A stretch of DNA of 59,740 nucleotides, from the NCBI GenBank assembly GCA_003507395.1, contig DNVW01000018.1, positions 1 through 59,740 of the forward strand, given 5' to 3'. The notes under the pieces are model-generated. The model was not told where the DNA came from, did no database searches, and saw nothing but the letters and a program-made list of their open reading frames with translations. Made by a program: the position numbers and the translations under genes. Shown piece by piece: positions 17,417 through 25,832 of this stretch. Numbering within the stretch: position 1 is the first letter of the stretch; each line of letters starts with the position of its first letter. The DNA comes from Clostridiales bacterium. Lineage in GTDB: Bacteria > Bacillota > Clostridia > TANB77 > CAG-508.

Positions 17417-17461
17417 AAGTTCAAAAAAAATCAAAGAAAATCAAATATTTGAATTACCACT

Positions 17462-17501
17462 ATTCACTTATGCCAATAGGTATAAGTGATATTTTTTATT
17501 T
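17462..17501 (+). terminator. terminator after the Spo0A-like gene
   Basis: Arms CACTTATGCC and GGTATAAGTG around AATA, followed by ATATTTTTTATTT. It separates the Spo0A-like transcript from the micro-ORF at 17532, unless readthrough occurs. Confidence 0.75.
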
Positions 17502-17531
17502 GTAAAAAATAAAAGATTGGTGGTGATATCT

Positions 17532-17582
17532 ATGAGTTTTGAAGAGATAATGGAATGGCTAAGGTATGTATTTGGATTATAA
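17532..17582 (+). CDS. 16-residue micro-ORF upstream of AgrC-like kinase
   Basis: A short open frame (MSFEEIMEWLRYVFGL) has a good ribosome binding site, GGTGGTGA, five bases before its ATG and is boxed by terminators at 17462-17501 and 17625-17661. The peptide could form a short amphipathic helix. It has no cysteine, no signal peptide and no AgrD-like leader, so it is not an ordinary cyclic-lactone pheromone. The reading frame plus spacing is what I see; being a translated signal, leader or regulatory peptide is inference. A non-coding RNA carrying a chance ORF is an equal alternative. Confidence 0.4.
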   Translation: MSFEEIMEWLRYVFGL

Positions 17583-17624
17583 TAAAAAATATTCATGGCT
17601 ATTTGAAGAAAATAATATTTAGAG

Positions 17625-17661
17625 AGATGTAATTAACAAGTGTTGATTACATCTTTTTTTT
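17625..17661 (+). terminator. terminator after micro-ORF
   Basis: Arms AGATGTAAT and ATTACATCT with a 12-base loop and a run of eight T. The -35 element of the kinase promoter lies in its loop and 3' arm. Confidence 0.8.
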
Positions 17662-17671
17662 GGTATATAAT
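17643..17671 (+). promoter_or_regulatory. sigma-A promoter of AgrC-like kinase
   Basis: TTGATT (17643-17648) and TATAAT (17666-17671), spacer 17 bases. The -35 overlaps the preceding terminator, so the kinase has its own transcript. Confidence 0.65.
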
Positions 17672-17702
17672 ACACCTATATTAGGGAAAGTGTGATAATA
17701 CA

Positions 17703-19157
17703 ATGAATAGTGATTTAGTAATAAAGTATTTACTTATAAATATTTTTACATACTTAATAGCATTGAAAATATCAAATACAAAAAATATAAAGTATATTCA
17801 AAGTATAAGTATTATTATTGGTAGTGTAATAGTTACAATAATTTATAGTATACTAAAAGAATATTTGAACTTTACATTGTTATTTATGATTGCATTTTTC
17901 ATTCAAATAATGTTCTTAACAGGTATAATTAATAAAAATACATCTATAATAATAACTAATTTATTGGCTAATGCTATAGCATATGCAATTTTTATTGTTG
18001 CTAGTATCATAGAATTGATTCCTATGATAATATTTAAAATAAAGATAAGTACTATAAATTTTATGTTGATAGCATTAATAGATATTATTCTAATGTTGTT
18101 CTTTTTAAAAATGAAAAGATTAAAGAATGGATTAGTTTTTTTAAATAACAACGTATGTAATAATTATATAGATATAATTGTGATTAATATTAGCATGACA
18201 ATTATATTAGCTTATTGCATATTAGGAAATTATTATGGGAATTTAACCATGAATCTTACAGTTTCATTCGTTATCCTTACAATTATCATGTTTATTATGA
18301 TTCAAAAAACTCTTATTTTATACTATAAACAAAAGTTATTAGAAAAAACAATGGCAGATTATGAAGAGGAAATAAAACAAAAGGACGAGATAATAAAAGA
18401 ACTATCAGAAGAAAAATTTAAAATAAGTAAGGTTAATCATGAGTTTTATAATAGACAAAAATCGTTAGAAAAAGCAGTAAAAGATTTTATAAATAACACA
18501 AGTACAGAAATGGGAAATGAATTAACTATAATTAATAAAATAAATAATTTATCTAAAGAATACTCAAATAAAATGGAAAAAATTAAACAAGTGGAAAAAC
18601 TACCTCTAACAGATGTAGAAGAAATAGATGAAATGTTCAAATATATGCAAAGTGAGTGCATAAAAAACAACATAGATTTTAGATTAAAAATTGAAGGAAA
18701 TATAATTTCATTAATTAATAATATTATAGAAAAAGATAGATTAGTTACATTAATAAGAGATCACCTAAGAGATGCGATAATTGCAATAAATTCTGGGACT
18801 AATAAATTTAAAAGTATTATAGCAATATTAGGTATAAAAGATAAGTATTATGAATTTTGTGTGTATGACACAGGAGTAGAATTTGAAATAGAAACTTTAT
18901 TAAAATTAGGATTAGAACCAGTGACTACACATAAAAATACAGGAGGGACAGGCATTGGATTTATTTCAACATTTGAAACAATTAATAAGTGCAAAGCAAG
19001 TCTAATAATACAAGAAAAAAACAAGGAAAATACTAATAATTATACAAAAGCTGTTATAATTAGATTTGATGGAAAAAAAGAATATAGAATTAAATCATAC
19101 AGGGCGAATGAAATAAAAAAGCAAGTTAAAGACAACAGAATAATAATAGAAAAATAA
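17703..19157 (+). CDS. AgrC-like sensor histidine kinase (HPK10/GHKL type)
   Basis: The 484-residue protein has about six hydrophobic segments in residues 1-205, a coiled-coil linker (KQKLLEKTMADYEEEIKQKD), a dimerisation region with probable phospho-acceptor His246 (VNHEFYNRQKSLE) and a C-terminal GHKL ATPase domain. This is the layout of AgrC-type peptide-pheromone receptors. The G boxes survive (YDTGVEFE and GGTGIGF), but the N box reads LIRDHLRDAIIAI, with Asp where AgrC has both asparagines, so ATP binding or polarity of kinase/phosphatase activity may be altered. The Spo0A-like regulator is the nearest candidate partner. No AgrB or AgrD gene is nearby. The RNA methylase gene follows after 27 bases. 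Confidence 0.85.
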   Translation: MNSDLVIKYLLINIFTYLIALKISNTKNIKYIQSISIIIGSVIVTIIYSILKEYLNFTLLFMIAFFIQIMFLTGIINKNTSIIITNLLANAIAYAIFIVASIIELIPMIIFKIKISTINFMLIALIDIILMLFFLKMKRLKNGLVFLNNNVCNNYIDIIVINISMTIILAYCILGNYYGNLTMNLTVSFVILTIIMFIMIQKTLILYYKQKLLEKTMADYEEEIKQKDEIIKELSEEKFKISKVNHEFYNRQKSLEKAVKDFINNTSTEMGNELTIINKINNLSKEYSNKMEKIKQVEKLPLTDVEEIDEMFKYMQSECIKNNIDFRLKIEGNIISLINNIIEKDRLVTLIRDHLRDAIIAINSGTNKFKSIIAILGIKDKYYEFCVYDTGVEFEIETLLKLGLEPVTTHKNTGGTGIGFISTFETINKCKASLIIQEKNKENTNNYTKAVIIRFDGKKEYRIKSYRANEIKKQVKDNRIIIEK

Positions 19158-19184
19158 AGAATATAAAAAGGAATGATATCTAAA

Positions 19185-20090
19185 ATGGAAATGGAAAAAT
19201 TACCAGATTTTTTACTAACAAAATTAAATAAAGATTATAGTCAAGAGGAAGTAATAAGAATATTAGAAGGATACAAAACAAAAAGAATTTTGTCATTTCG
19301 TGTAAATACTATAAAAACAACTGCAGAAGAAATAGAGCAAGAGTTAATAAAGAATGAGATAAAATATGAGAGGGTAAAATGGAGTAAAGATGCTTTTATA
19401 GTATTAAATAAAAAGGAAAATGAAATACAAGAAATGGATATATATAAAAATGGAAAAATATATTTGCAAAGCTTATCTTCTATGTTACCTCCTATAGTAT
19501 TAAATCCAATGCCCAAAAACGATATTTTAGATATGGCAGCAGCACCAGGAGGAAAAACAACACAAATAGCAGCGCTTTCCAATAATGAGGCAAATATAAC
19601 CGCTTGTGAAATAAACAAAATAAGGGTAGAACGATTAAAATATAATTTAGATAAACAAGGAGCTTCATCTGTATTTGTAATGTTAGAGGATGCAAGAAAC
19701 ATAGATAATTTTTTTTCATTTGACCAAATATTATTAGATAGTCCTTGTAGTGGAAGTGGTACAATCAATATAAATGAAAATAATTTAAATGAATATTTTA
19801 CTACTGAACTTGTTGAAAGGTCTAAAAAACTTCAAATTGCCCTAATAAAAAAAGCAATTAAAATATTAAAGTCAGGAAAAGAAATGGTATATTCAACTTG
19901 TTCAATATTAAAAGAAGAAAATGAAGATATAATAAGAAAAGTTCTAAATGAAGGTATAGAAATTGTACCAATAGAATTTGATGGAAAAGAAACATTACCA
20001 CAACTTTCAACAACAATAAAAGGAACACTATGCATATGTCCAACAAAATATTATGAAGGATTTTTTATTGCAAAATTAAGAAAAAAGTAA
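19185..20090 (+). CDS. RsmB/RsmF-family rRNA (cytosine-C5) methyltransferase
   Basis: This NOL1/NOP2/Sun-family enzyme uses S-adenosylmethionine to make 5-methylcytosine in rRNA. Visible motifs: RVNTIKTT in the N-terminal substrate-recognition region, LDMAAAPGGKTTQIA as the SAM-binding loop, ITACEINKIRVERLKYNL, LLDSPCSGSGT with the resolving cysteine (motif IV) and YSTCSILKEENE with the catalytic cysteine (motif VI). About 301 residues, shorter than RsmB (no NusB-like N-terminal domain). The start at 19185 is preferred because AAAAGGA (19166-19172) is too close to the ATG at 19173; this is not certain. Exact target cytosine cannot be assigned. Confidence 0.88.
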   Translation: MEMEKLPDFLLTKLNKDYSQEEVIRILEGYKTKRILSFRVNTIKTTAEEIEQELIKNEIKYERVKWSKDAFIVLNKKENEIQEMDIYKNGKIYLQSLSSMLPPIVLNPMPKNDILDMAAAPGGKTTQIAALSNNEANITACEINKIRVERLKYNLDKQGASSVFVMLEDARNIDNFFSFDQILLDSPCSGSGTININENNLNEYFTTELVERSKKLQIALIKKAIKILKSGKEMVYSTCSILKEENEDIIRKVLNEGIEIVPIEFDGKETLPQLSTTIKGTLCICPTKYYEGFFIAKLRKK

Positions 20091-20156
20091 ATAAATATAT
20101 TATTTTAATTAAATATATGGTAAAATATTATACAATTTATTGGAAAGGGAAAGATT

Positions 20157-20992
20157 ATGAGAAATATACTTACATACTTTATGCTTTTTTTTATTTATGC
20201 TATATTAGGATGGGTAATAGAAACAACACTAGTTTCAATCGAAAAAAAGAAATTTGTAAATAGAGGATTTTTAATAGGTCCATATTGTCCAATTTATGGG
20301 TTTGGTGGACTAGCTATTACAATACTTTTAAAAAATTATACTAAAGACCCAATTGTACTATTTTTAATGGCAGTAATAATTTGTGCTTGTCTAGAATATT
20401 TTACCAGTTATATTATGGAAAAATTATTTAAGGCTAGATGGTGGGATTATAGTAAAAAAAGTATAATATAAATGGAAGAATTTGTTTAGAAACAATAATT
20501 CCATTTGGATTATTAGGATGCTTTGTTACATATGTATCTAATCCAATTATATTTAAATATCTTGAAATGCTTTCAGAATTGTCATTAAAAATAATATCTG
20601 GAATTTGCTTTACTATATTTTTAGCAGACAATATTATTTCATATAATGTTATAGCAAGTTTTAAGAAAACTGTAAAAACTATTAATAAAGGAGAAATAAA
20701 AGACAATACAGAAGAAATAACGAGAAAAGTAAGAGAAATACTAATGGGAAAATCATTTTTCAAGAAAAGGCTTATGGAGGCCTATCCAAATCTACAGGCT
20801 AAAATAAAAGAAAAAGCAAAACAAATAGCACAAAAGGCAAAAGAAGTAAAAGTAGAGATGACAGACAAAGTGGAAAATGTAAAAGAAAAAATAACGCAAA
20901 GTGCGAATGAACTAAAAGAAAATATAGAAGAAAAAATGGAAGAAGTGCAAAAAGAGATAAAGAAAAAACCTTCAGATGAAGGCAAAAAATAA
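20157..20992 (+). pseudogene. PF06541-type membrane protein (putative ABC transporter permease), frameshifted
   Basis: The first 99 codons encode the conserved N-terminal membrane region (YAILGWVIETTL, RGFLIGPYCPIYG, EYFTSYIMEKLFKARWWDYS). Frame is lost in a run of seven A (20454-20460). With eight A the protein continues KKKYNINGRICLETIIPFG and runs to the stop at 20992, about 278 residues, matching the intact paralogue at 29709 (WWDYSDMAFNINGRICI). The C-terminal 75 residues are Lys/Glu-rich amphipathic helix. Function of the family is not established despite the permease label. Because a single A in a homopolymer decides, sequencing error or phase variation are live alternatives to true loss. 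Confidence 0.8.
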
Positions 20993-20993
20993 G

Positions 20994-21422
20994 TTATTTT
21001 ATAGCATTTCGAGCGAGTTCGTCACATCTATTGTTAAATTCATTATCAGCATGTCCTTTAACTTTGTGAAAAATAACTTTATGAGTTTTGGTAAGAGCAA
21101 CTAATTCTTGCCAAAGCTCTTTATTTTTTACATCTTTCTTATCTGAAGTTTTCCAATTATTTTTAATCCAATTATTAACCCAATTTTGATTAAATGCATT
21201 CACAACATACGCACTATCACTATATACATGAACAATACAAGGGAATTTTAAAAGTTTTAAACCTTCAATTACAGCAGTAAGTTCCATTATATTATTGGTA
21301 GTATTTTCTTGTCCACCAGAAATTTCTTTTTTATTATCCTTATACATTAAAATTGTGCCCCAACCGCCAGGACCAGGGTTTCCACTACAAGCACCATCTG
21401 TATATATAATAACTTCTTCCAT
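20994..21422 (-). CDS. rnhA: ribonuclease HI
   Basis: RNase HI cuts the RNA strand of RNA:DNA hybrids. The 142-residue protein has YTDGACSGNPGPGGWG with catalytic Asp9, NIMELTAVIEGL with the catalytic Glu, VYSDSAYVV with the second Asp and KVKGHADNEFNNRCDELA with the active-site His and last Asp: the full D-E-D-D set. Length is normal for the single-domain enzyme. AAGGAGAAATT precedes the ATG on the minus strand. It converges with the frameshifted PF06541 gene with one base between stop codons and diverges from tmcAL. Confidence 0.95.
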   Translation of the reverse strand: MEEVIIYTDGACSGNPGPGGWGTILMYKDNKKEISGGQENTTNNIMELTAVIEGLKLLKFPCIVHVYSDSAYVVNAFNQNWVNNWIKNNWKTSDKKDVKNKELWQELVALTKTHKVIFHKVKGHADNEFNNRCDELARNAIK

Positions 21423-21511
21423 AAATAATTTCTCCTTTTAATTGTAAATATTTTTATTATATGTTATTATAACAATAAATAAAAATCAATACAATACAAA
21501 GAGGTGAGTTT

Positions 21512-22744
21512 ATGTCCAAAGTACTAGGAATAATAGCAGAATATAATCCGTTTCATAATGGACACTTATATCATATTAAAAAATCTATAGAAGAAACAGG
21601 TGCAAGTTCTGTAATATGTGTAATGTCTGGAAATTTTGTACAAAGAGGGAATACATCTATTGTGGACAAATGGACTAAAACAAAAATGGCTTTGGCAAAT
21701 GGAGTAGATTTAGTTTTAGAATTGCCAACAATATATAGTGTTTCAAGCGCAGAAAACTTTGCAGAAGGTGCAATAAGACTACTAGACTCACTAAAAATAG
21801 TAGATACCATCTCTTTTGGGATGGAAGCAAAAGACATAGCTAGTTTAAACAATATAGCAAATGTTTTATATACAGAGCCAAAAGAATATACTACAATATT
21901 AGAACACGAATTAAGAAAAGGAGTATCTTTCCCTAAAGCAAGAGAAAATGCAGTAATAATGTATTTAAATGATATTAAACAATATGCAAATATATTAACT
22001 GGTTCAAACAATATATTGGCAATAGAGTATTTGAAGGCAATTAAAAAATTAAAAAGTAAATTAAATCCAATAGGTATTAGAAGAGAAAAGGTATTGTATA
22101 ATGACGAAATTATTATTGATGATTTCGCAAGTGCTACAGCAATTAGAAAAATGATTGCAACAGGTCAATTTTCAGATATACAAAAAGTTATGCCAAAATC
22201 ATCATATGCACTTTTAGCGGATGAATTAAGAAAAGGACACTATGTTTTAGATTTATCTAAATTTCAGAAGGAAATAATATATAATTTAAGAAAAATGTCA
22301 GTAGAAGAAATTGCACAATTAGTAGATGTCTCAGAAGGATTAGAAAATGCTATAAAAAATGCAGCAAATTCTAGTAATAATCTTGTCGACTTTGTAAATA
22401 TTGTAAAATCAAAAAGATATACACAAACAAGAATACAAAGAATATTAATATATGCATTATTGGGAATTACAAATAGTAAAATGCTTGCTTTTAAAAAAGC
22501 AGTACCTTATGCAAGAGTTTTAGGATTTAATGAAAATGGTAAGCAGTTAATATCACAAATTGCAAAGAAAAACAAAAAAGTACAAATTGTAACCTCAGTA
22601 AAAAAATATATGGATGAATCTAAAAATAAAGTACTGAAAGAAATGTTAGAGACAGATATACTTGCTACAAATGTATATACTTTAGGTTATGAAAAGGATT
22701 CTTGGTCTAATTTAGATTATACAAACAAATTAGTAACAATGTAA
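21512..22744 (+). CDS. tmcAL: tRNA(Met) cytidine acetate ligase TmcAL
   Basis: TmcAL (formerly YlbM, DUF795) activates acetate with ATP and acetylates the wobble cytidine of elongator tRNA-Met. The 410-residue protein starts GIIAEYNPFHNGHLYHI, a nucleotidyltransferase HxGH motif (His15, His18), and has MSGNFVQRGNTSIVDKWTK and the SFGMEAKD segment typical of the family. AGAGGTGAG precedes the ATG. It is divergent from rnhA and followed by a terminator. Length agrees with Bacillus TmcAL (about 415). Confidence 0.92.
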   Translation: MSKVLGIIAEYNPFHNGHLYHIKKSIEETGASSVICVMSGNFVQRGNTSIVDKWTKTKMALANGVDLVLELPTIYSVSSAENFAEGAIRLLDSLKIVDTISFGMEAKDIASLNNIANVLYTEPKEYTTILEHELRKGVSFPKARENAVIMYLNDIKQYANILTGSNNILAIEYLKAIKKLKSKLNPIGIRREKVLYNDEIIIDDFASATAIRKMIATGQFSDIQKVMPKSSYALLADELRKGHYVLDLSKFQKEIIYNLRKMSVEEIAQLVDVSEGLENAIKNAANSSNNLVDFVNIVKSKRYTQTRIQRILIYALLGITNSKMLAFKKAVPYARVLGFNENGKQLISQIAKKNKKVQIVTSVKKYMDESKNKVLKEMLETDILATNVYTLGYEKDSWSNLDYTNKLVTM

Positions 22745-22769
22745 AATTACAAAAATATTACGAAAATAT

Positions 22770-22807
22770 TACATTTCAATTTTAATATTGAAATGTATAT
22801 TTTTTTA
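22770..22807 (+). terminator. terminator after tmcAL
   Basis: Arms ACATTTCAAT and ATTGAAATGT around TTTAAT, then ATATTTTTTT. Confidence 0.8.
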
Positions 22808-22884
22808 TCATATAATTTGCATAAGAAAATTCACATAATTGTATGCATAAAGTAATTCTATTAATTATTGGAGGAACTATCAAT

Positions 22885-23424
22885 ATGGAAACTTTTGCAA
22901 CATATATATTGTCTGAAGAAGACTGGGTAAAAAAGCTAGAAATAGCCTATTATCTGAAAAAAAAAGTTAATATATTTTTTAATAATACTGTTATATTTAA
23001 AACAGTATTAGCAAAATTGTTTTTAGACCACACAGACCTAAAGCTTGACAAAAATTTGATTTTAACAGCTTGTGTATTATGTAACTGTAAAAAAGTAGAC
23101 AATTTTTCAGACATGAATAAAGTAAAAACCTATGCAAAAGAAGGTGCAGAATATTTAAAAAGGCTTGGATTTGATGAAAGATTCTGTAGAATATGTGAGC
23201 AAATAAATAGATATAGTGGTTTAGAACCAAGAGAACCAGAAGCAGATGTTTTAGAACTAGTTGATCAATTTGGTGGAATGCTATTAGACAGACCAGAAAG
23301 AATAGGATTTAAATGTGATGAAGCATTAGTATTACTAGAATTTAGAAACTTAAAAGATAAAAATAATCGATATCTAGAAGAATTTAAGGATTTTGTAAAC
23401 AGAATGGAGGCTATAAAGATATGA
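22885..23424 (+). CDS. uncharacterised helical protein upstream of endoQ
   Basis: I do not recognise this 179-residue protein with confidence. The start at 22885 follows GGAGG (22870-22874). The middle (LDHTDLKLDKNLILTACVLCNCKK to YAKEGAEYLKRLGFDERFCRICEQINRYS) has the helical spacing of an HD-domain phosphohydrolase but lacks a clear HD pair, so it may be a degenerate HD-like fold. Five cysteines, two in CVLCNC, are notable. It overlaps the next small gene by four bases (ATGA) and sits just before the EndoQ-like gene, so the three are probably one transcription unit. Confidence 0.7.
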   Translation: METFATYILSEEDWVKKLEIAYYLKKKVNIFFNNTVIFKTVLAKLFLDHTDLKLDKNLILTACVLCNCKKVDNFSDMNKVKTYAKEGAEYLKRLGFDERFCRICEQINRYSGLEPREPEADVLELVDQFGGMLLDRPERIGFKCDEALVLLEFRNLKDKNNRYLEEFKDFVNRMEAIKI

Positions 23425-23702
23425 ATGAAAATCGTGAAGTTATTATTCCAGGTGTATCTGGTGTTTTACGCTTTTTAGCTGATGGAATAAATAGTATTCC
23501 AGATGACAATAATATACCTGGAGCAATGAAAGAAATTTTAAAAAGATATTCCATAGCAAAAGGGAGAATACAAAATATTCCTTTAGCTGAATTAATAGAA
23601 GATACAGGCATGCAAATAGAGCAAAATGACAACGAGCAAACAAAAGTAAAACCTGCACCAACAAGTAGATTTTATGATGATTTGGGGTTAGGAGATAGAT
23701 AA
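23421..23702 (+). CDS. uncharacterised 93-residue protein
   Basis: Unknown small protein, translationally coupled to the gene before it by an ATGA overlap. The N-terminus (VIIPGVSGVLRFLADGINSIP) is Gly/Pro-rich and the C-terminus is polar, ending in SRFYDDLGLGDR. No membrane segment, signal peptide or metal motif is visible. Its place before the EndoQ-like gene suggests a shared unit, but function cannot be inferred. Confidence 0.65.
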   Translation: MNENREVIIPGVSGVLRFLADGINSIPDDNNIPGAMKEILKRYSIAKGRIQNIPLAELIEDTGMQIEQNDNEQTKVKPAPTSRFYDDLGLGDR

Positions 23703-23813
23703 TAAATATTAAACAAAAGATAAAAGGAGGACTAAAGAGCCTCTTTTTAAGTGAATAGATAATAACGAATGAAGAATAGTTAAAAATTAAGATACTAGAA
23801 AGGAAGGAGAAAA

Positions 23814-25007
23814 ATGAGAGAAGTATTTGCAGATTTACATGTACATATAGGTAGGAGTGAAAATGGAAAACCAATAAAAATAACAGCAGCAAAAAGTCTT
23901 AATTTTGCCAACATAGCCAAAGAATGTGCAGACAGAAAAGGAATTCAAATAGTGGGTATTATAGATTGTGCTTCACCATATGTATTAGAAGATATAGAAA
24001 ATTTCTTAAAAACCGGAGAGGCATATGAAATAGAAGATGGAGGAATAATATATAAAGACAAAGTATGTATACTATTAGGAAGCGAAGTAGAAACTTCTGA
24101 AGTTAGTAGAGATGGAAAATGTGGTGCGGCACATAATGTATGCTTTTTTCCACATTTATCAGATATAAAGGCATTTTCAAAAGAGATGAGCAACCATATA
24201 AAAAACATAACATTAAGTACTCAAAGATCTAATATTTCAGGATATGAATTAATAGATATAGTTGAAAAATATAATGGAATATTAATCCCTGCACACTGTT
24301 TTACTCCATTTAAGAGTTACTATGGAAATTGTGTAGATAAAATGAAGGATATATTTAAAGAAAAATTTAATAAAATATTTGCTATTGAATTAGGCTTAAG
24401 TGCAGATACATATTTAGCAGACATGATTTCTGAATTAGAGAATAAAACCTTTGTTACAAATTCAGATGCACATTCTTTGCCTAAAATTGCTAGAGAATAT
24501 AACAAAATGATGGTAGAGGATATTAGTTTTAAAGAAGTGGTAAAAGCTTTAAAAAATGAAGATAACAGGAAAGTGTTATGCAATTATGGCTTAGATCCAA
24601 AATTAGGAAAATATCATAGAACTTTTTGTGATAACTGTAACCAAGTAATAGAGACGAAAGAACCTGTGGCAGTATGTCCTTATTGTGGTAGCAATAAAGT
24701 TACTTTTGGAGTATTTGATAGAATAGAACTAATAAAAGATAAAAAAGAAAGTAAAAGTCCAACTAATAGACCACCATATATATATCAAGTACCTCTTACG
24801 TTTATACCAGGTTTGGGAGCAAAAACAATTGATAAATTACTAAATGTTTTTGGTACAGAAATGGATATATTACACAAATTATCTAAAGATGATATTGAAA
24901 GTGTTGTTGGAGAAAAAGTAGCTAATACTATAATAAGTGCAAGAGAAGGAAATATAAAAATACAAGCTGGTGGCGGAGGCGTTTATGGAAAATTAACAGC
25001 AAGTTAA
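23814..25007 (+). CDS. endonuclease Q-like PHP protein (TIGR00375 family)
   Basis: EndoQ-type enzymes nick DNA 5' to deaminated bases (uracil, hypoxanthine, xanthine). The 397-residue protein shows the family layout: an N-terminal PHP domain with metal motifs ADLHVHIGRS, GSEVETSE, AHCFTPF and TNSDAHS; a zinc ribbon (CDNCNQ ... CPYCGS) around 275-305; and a C-terminal helix-hairpin-helix (IPGLGAKTIDKLLNVFG). AAAGGAGGAGAAA-type site (GGAAGGAG) precedes the ATG. It is followed by spoIIM and xerD, the order seen around yqxK in Bacillus, which supports orthology. Enzyme activity is inferred from family. Confidence 0.88.
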   Translation: MREVFADLHVHIGRSENGKPIKITAAKSLNFANIAKECADRKGIQIVGIIDCASPYVLEDIENFLKTGEAYEIEDGGIIYKDKVCILLGSEVETSEVSRDGKCGAAHNVCFFPHLSDIKAFSKEMSNHIKNITLSTQRSNISGYELIDIVEKYNGILIPAHCFTPFKSYYGNCVDKMKDIFKEKFNKIFAIELGLSADTYLADMISELENKTFVTNSDAHSLPKIAREYNKMMVEDISFKEVVKALKNEDNRKVLCNYGLDPKLGKYHRTFCDNCNQVIETKEPVAVCPYCGSNKVTFGVFDRIELIKDKKESKSPTNRPPYIYQVPLTFIPGLGAKTIDKLLNVFGTEMDILHKLSKDDIESVVGEKVANTIISAREGNIKIQAGGGGVYGKLTAS

Positions 25008-25100
25008 GTTCTAAATCTCATTTTATTGAATAGATATTATGTATAAAATATTAAGAAATAATGCAATACAATATATATCTAAAGAAGGAATGATAATAAA

Positions 25101-25742
25101 ATGAGAAAAACATCAAAAAAAAATGTAACCACCGAGGTTATAAAAAAACACATATATGATAATATAAAGGAATATGCAATAGCTTCAATTTTATTCATAA
25201 TAGGCATAATTTTAGGTGTTATATTTATAAATAATGCCAATGATTTACAAATAACACAAATAACAAATTATCTTAGCAATTTTTCTGGTTCTTTAAAAAC
25301 AGATTATGAAATAGATAATTCCGAACTTTTAAAAAATTCTGTAAGAGATAATGTGATTTTGGCAATTGTAATGTGGTTTGTGGGTTCAACTGTAATAGGG
25401 TTACCTATAATATTTGGAATAGTAATTTTCAGAGGATTTTGCATGGGATATGCTATTTCATCTACAATTATAACATTTGGATTAGGAAAGGGGATAATCT
25501 TTGTTGTTTGTAGTTTACTACTCCAAAACTTAATTTTTATACCAGCTTTATTGGCATTGGCTGTTACCGGAATTAAAGTATATAAATCAATAGTAAAAGA
25601 TAAACGAAAAGAGAACATTAAATTAGAGATAATTAGACATACATTATTTTCAATAATAATCTTATTTTTATTATTAATATCAGCATTAATTGAGACATAT
25701 ATTTCAACAAATTTACTGAAATTGGCAATAAATTACATATAA
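25101..25742 (+). CDS. spoIIM: stage II sporulation protein M
   Basis: SpoIIM is a membrane protein of the SpoIIDMP peptidoglycan-remodelling machine that drives engulfment in the mother cell. The 213-residue protein has five predicted membrane segments, with the family-typical first loop (FINNANDLQITQITNYL) and GIVIFRGFCMGYAISSTI. GAAGGAATG precedes the ATG. It lies between the EndoQ-like gene and xerD, the conserved Firmicutes arrangement. It appears intact. Confidence 0.9.
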   Translation: MRKTSKKNVTTEVIKKHIYDNIKEYAIASILFIIGIILGVIFINNANDLQITQITNYLSNFSGSLKTDYEIDNSELLKNSVRDNVILAIVMWFVGSTVIGLPIIFGIVIFRGFCMGYAISSTIITFGLGKGIIFVVCSLLLQNLIFIPALLALAVTGIKVYKSIVKDKRKENIKLEIIRHTLFSIIILFLLLISALIETYISTNLLKLAINYI

Positions 25743-25760
25743 AAATTTTTGAAAAAACTA

Positions 25761-25789
25761 TTTACTTTTTAGTCGAAATTTGGTATAAC
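25761..25789 (+). promoter_or_regulatory. sigma-A promoter of xerD
   Basis: TTTACT (25761-25766) and TATAAC (25784-25789), 17-base spacer, about 44 bases before the xerD start. Confidence 0.6.
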
Positions 25790-25832
25790 ATATATAAAGT
25801 TTATGTTAATTGAAAGAAGGAGTAGAACTATA

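Noticed and set aside
17532..17582. Micro-ORF as an AgrD-type cyclic pheromone precursor
   Set aside because: No cysteine, no amphipathic leader plus charged tail of AgrD type, and no AgrB processing enzyme nearby.
19241..19768. 175-residue ORF on the minus strand
   Set aside because: Antisense shadow of the rRNA methyltransferase gene, whose motifs are clear on the plus strand.
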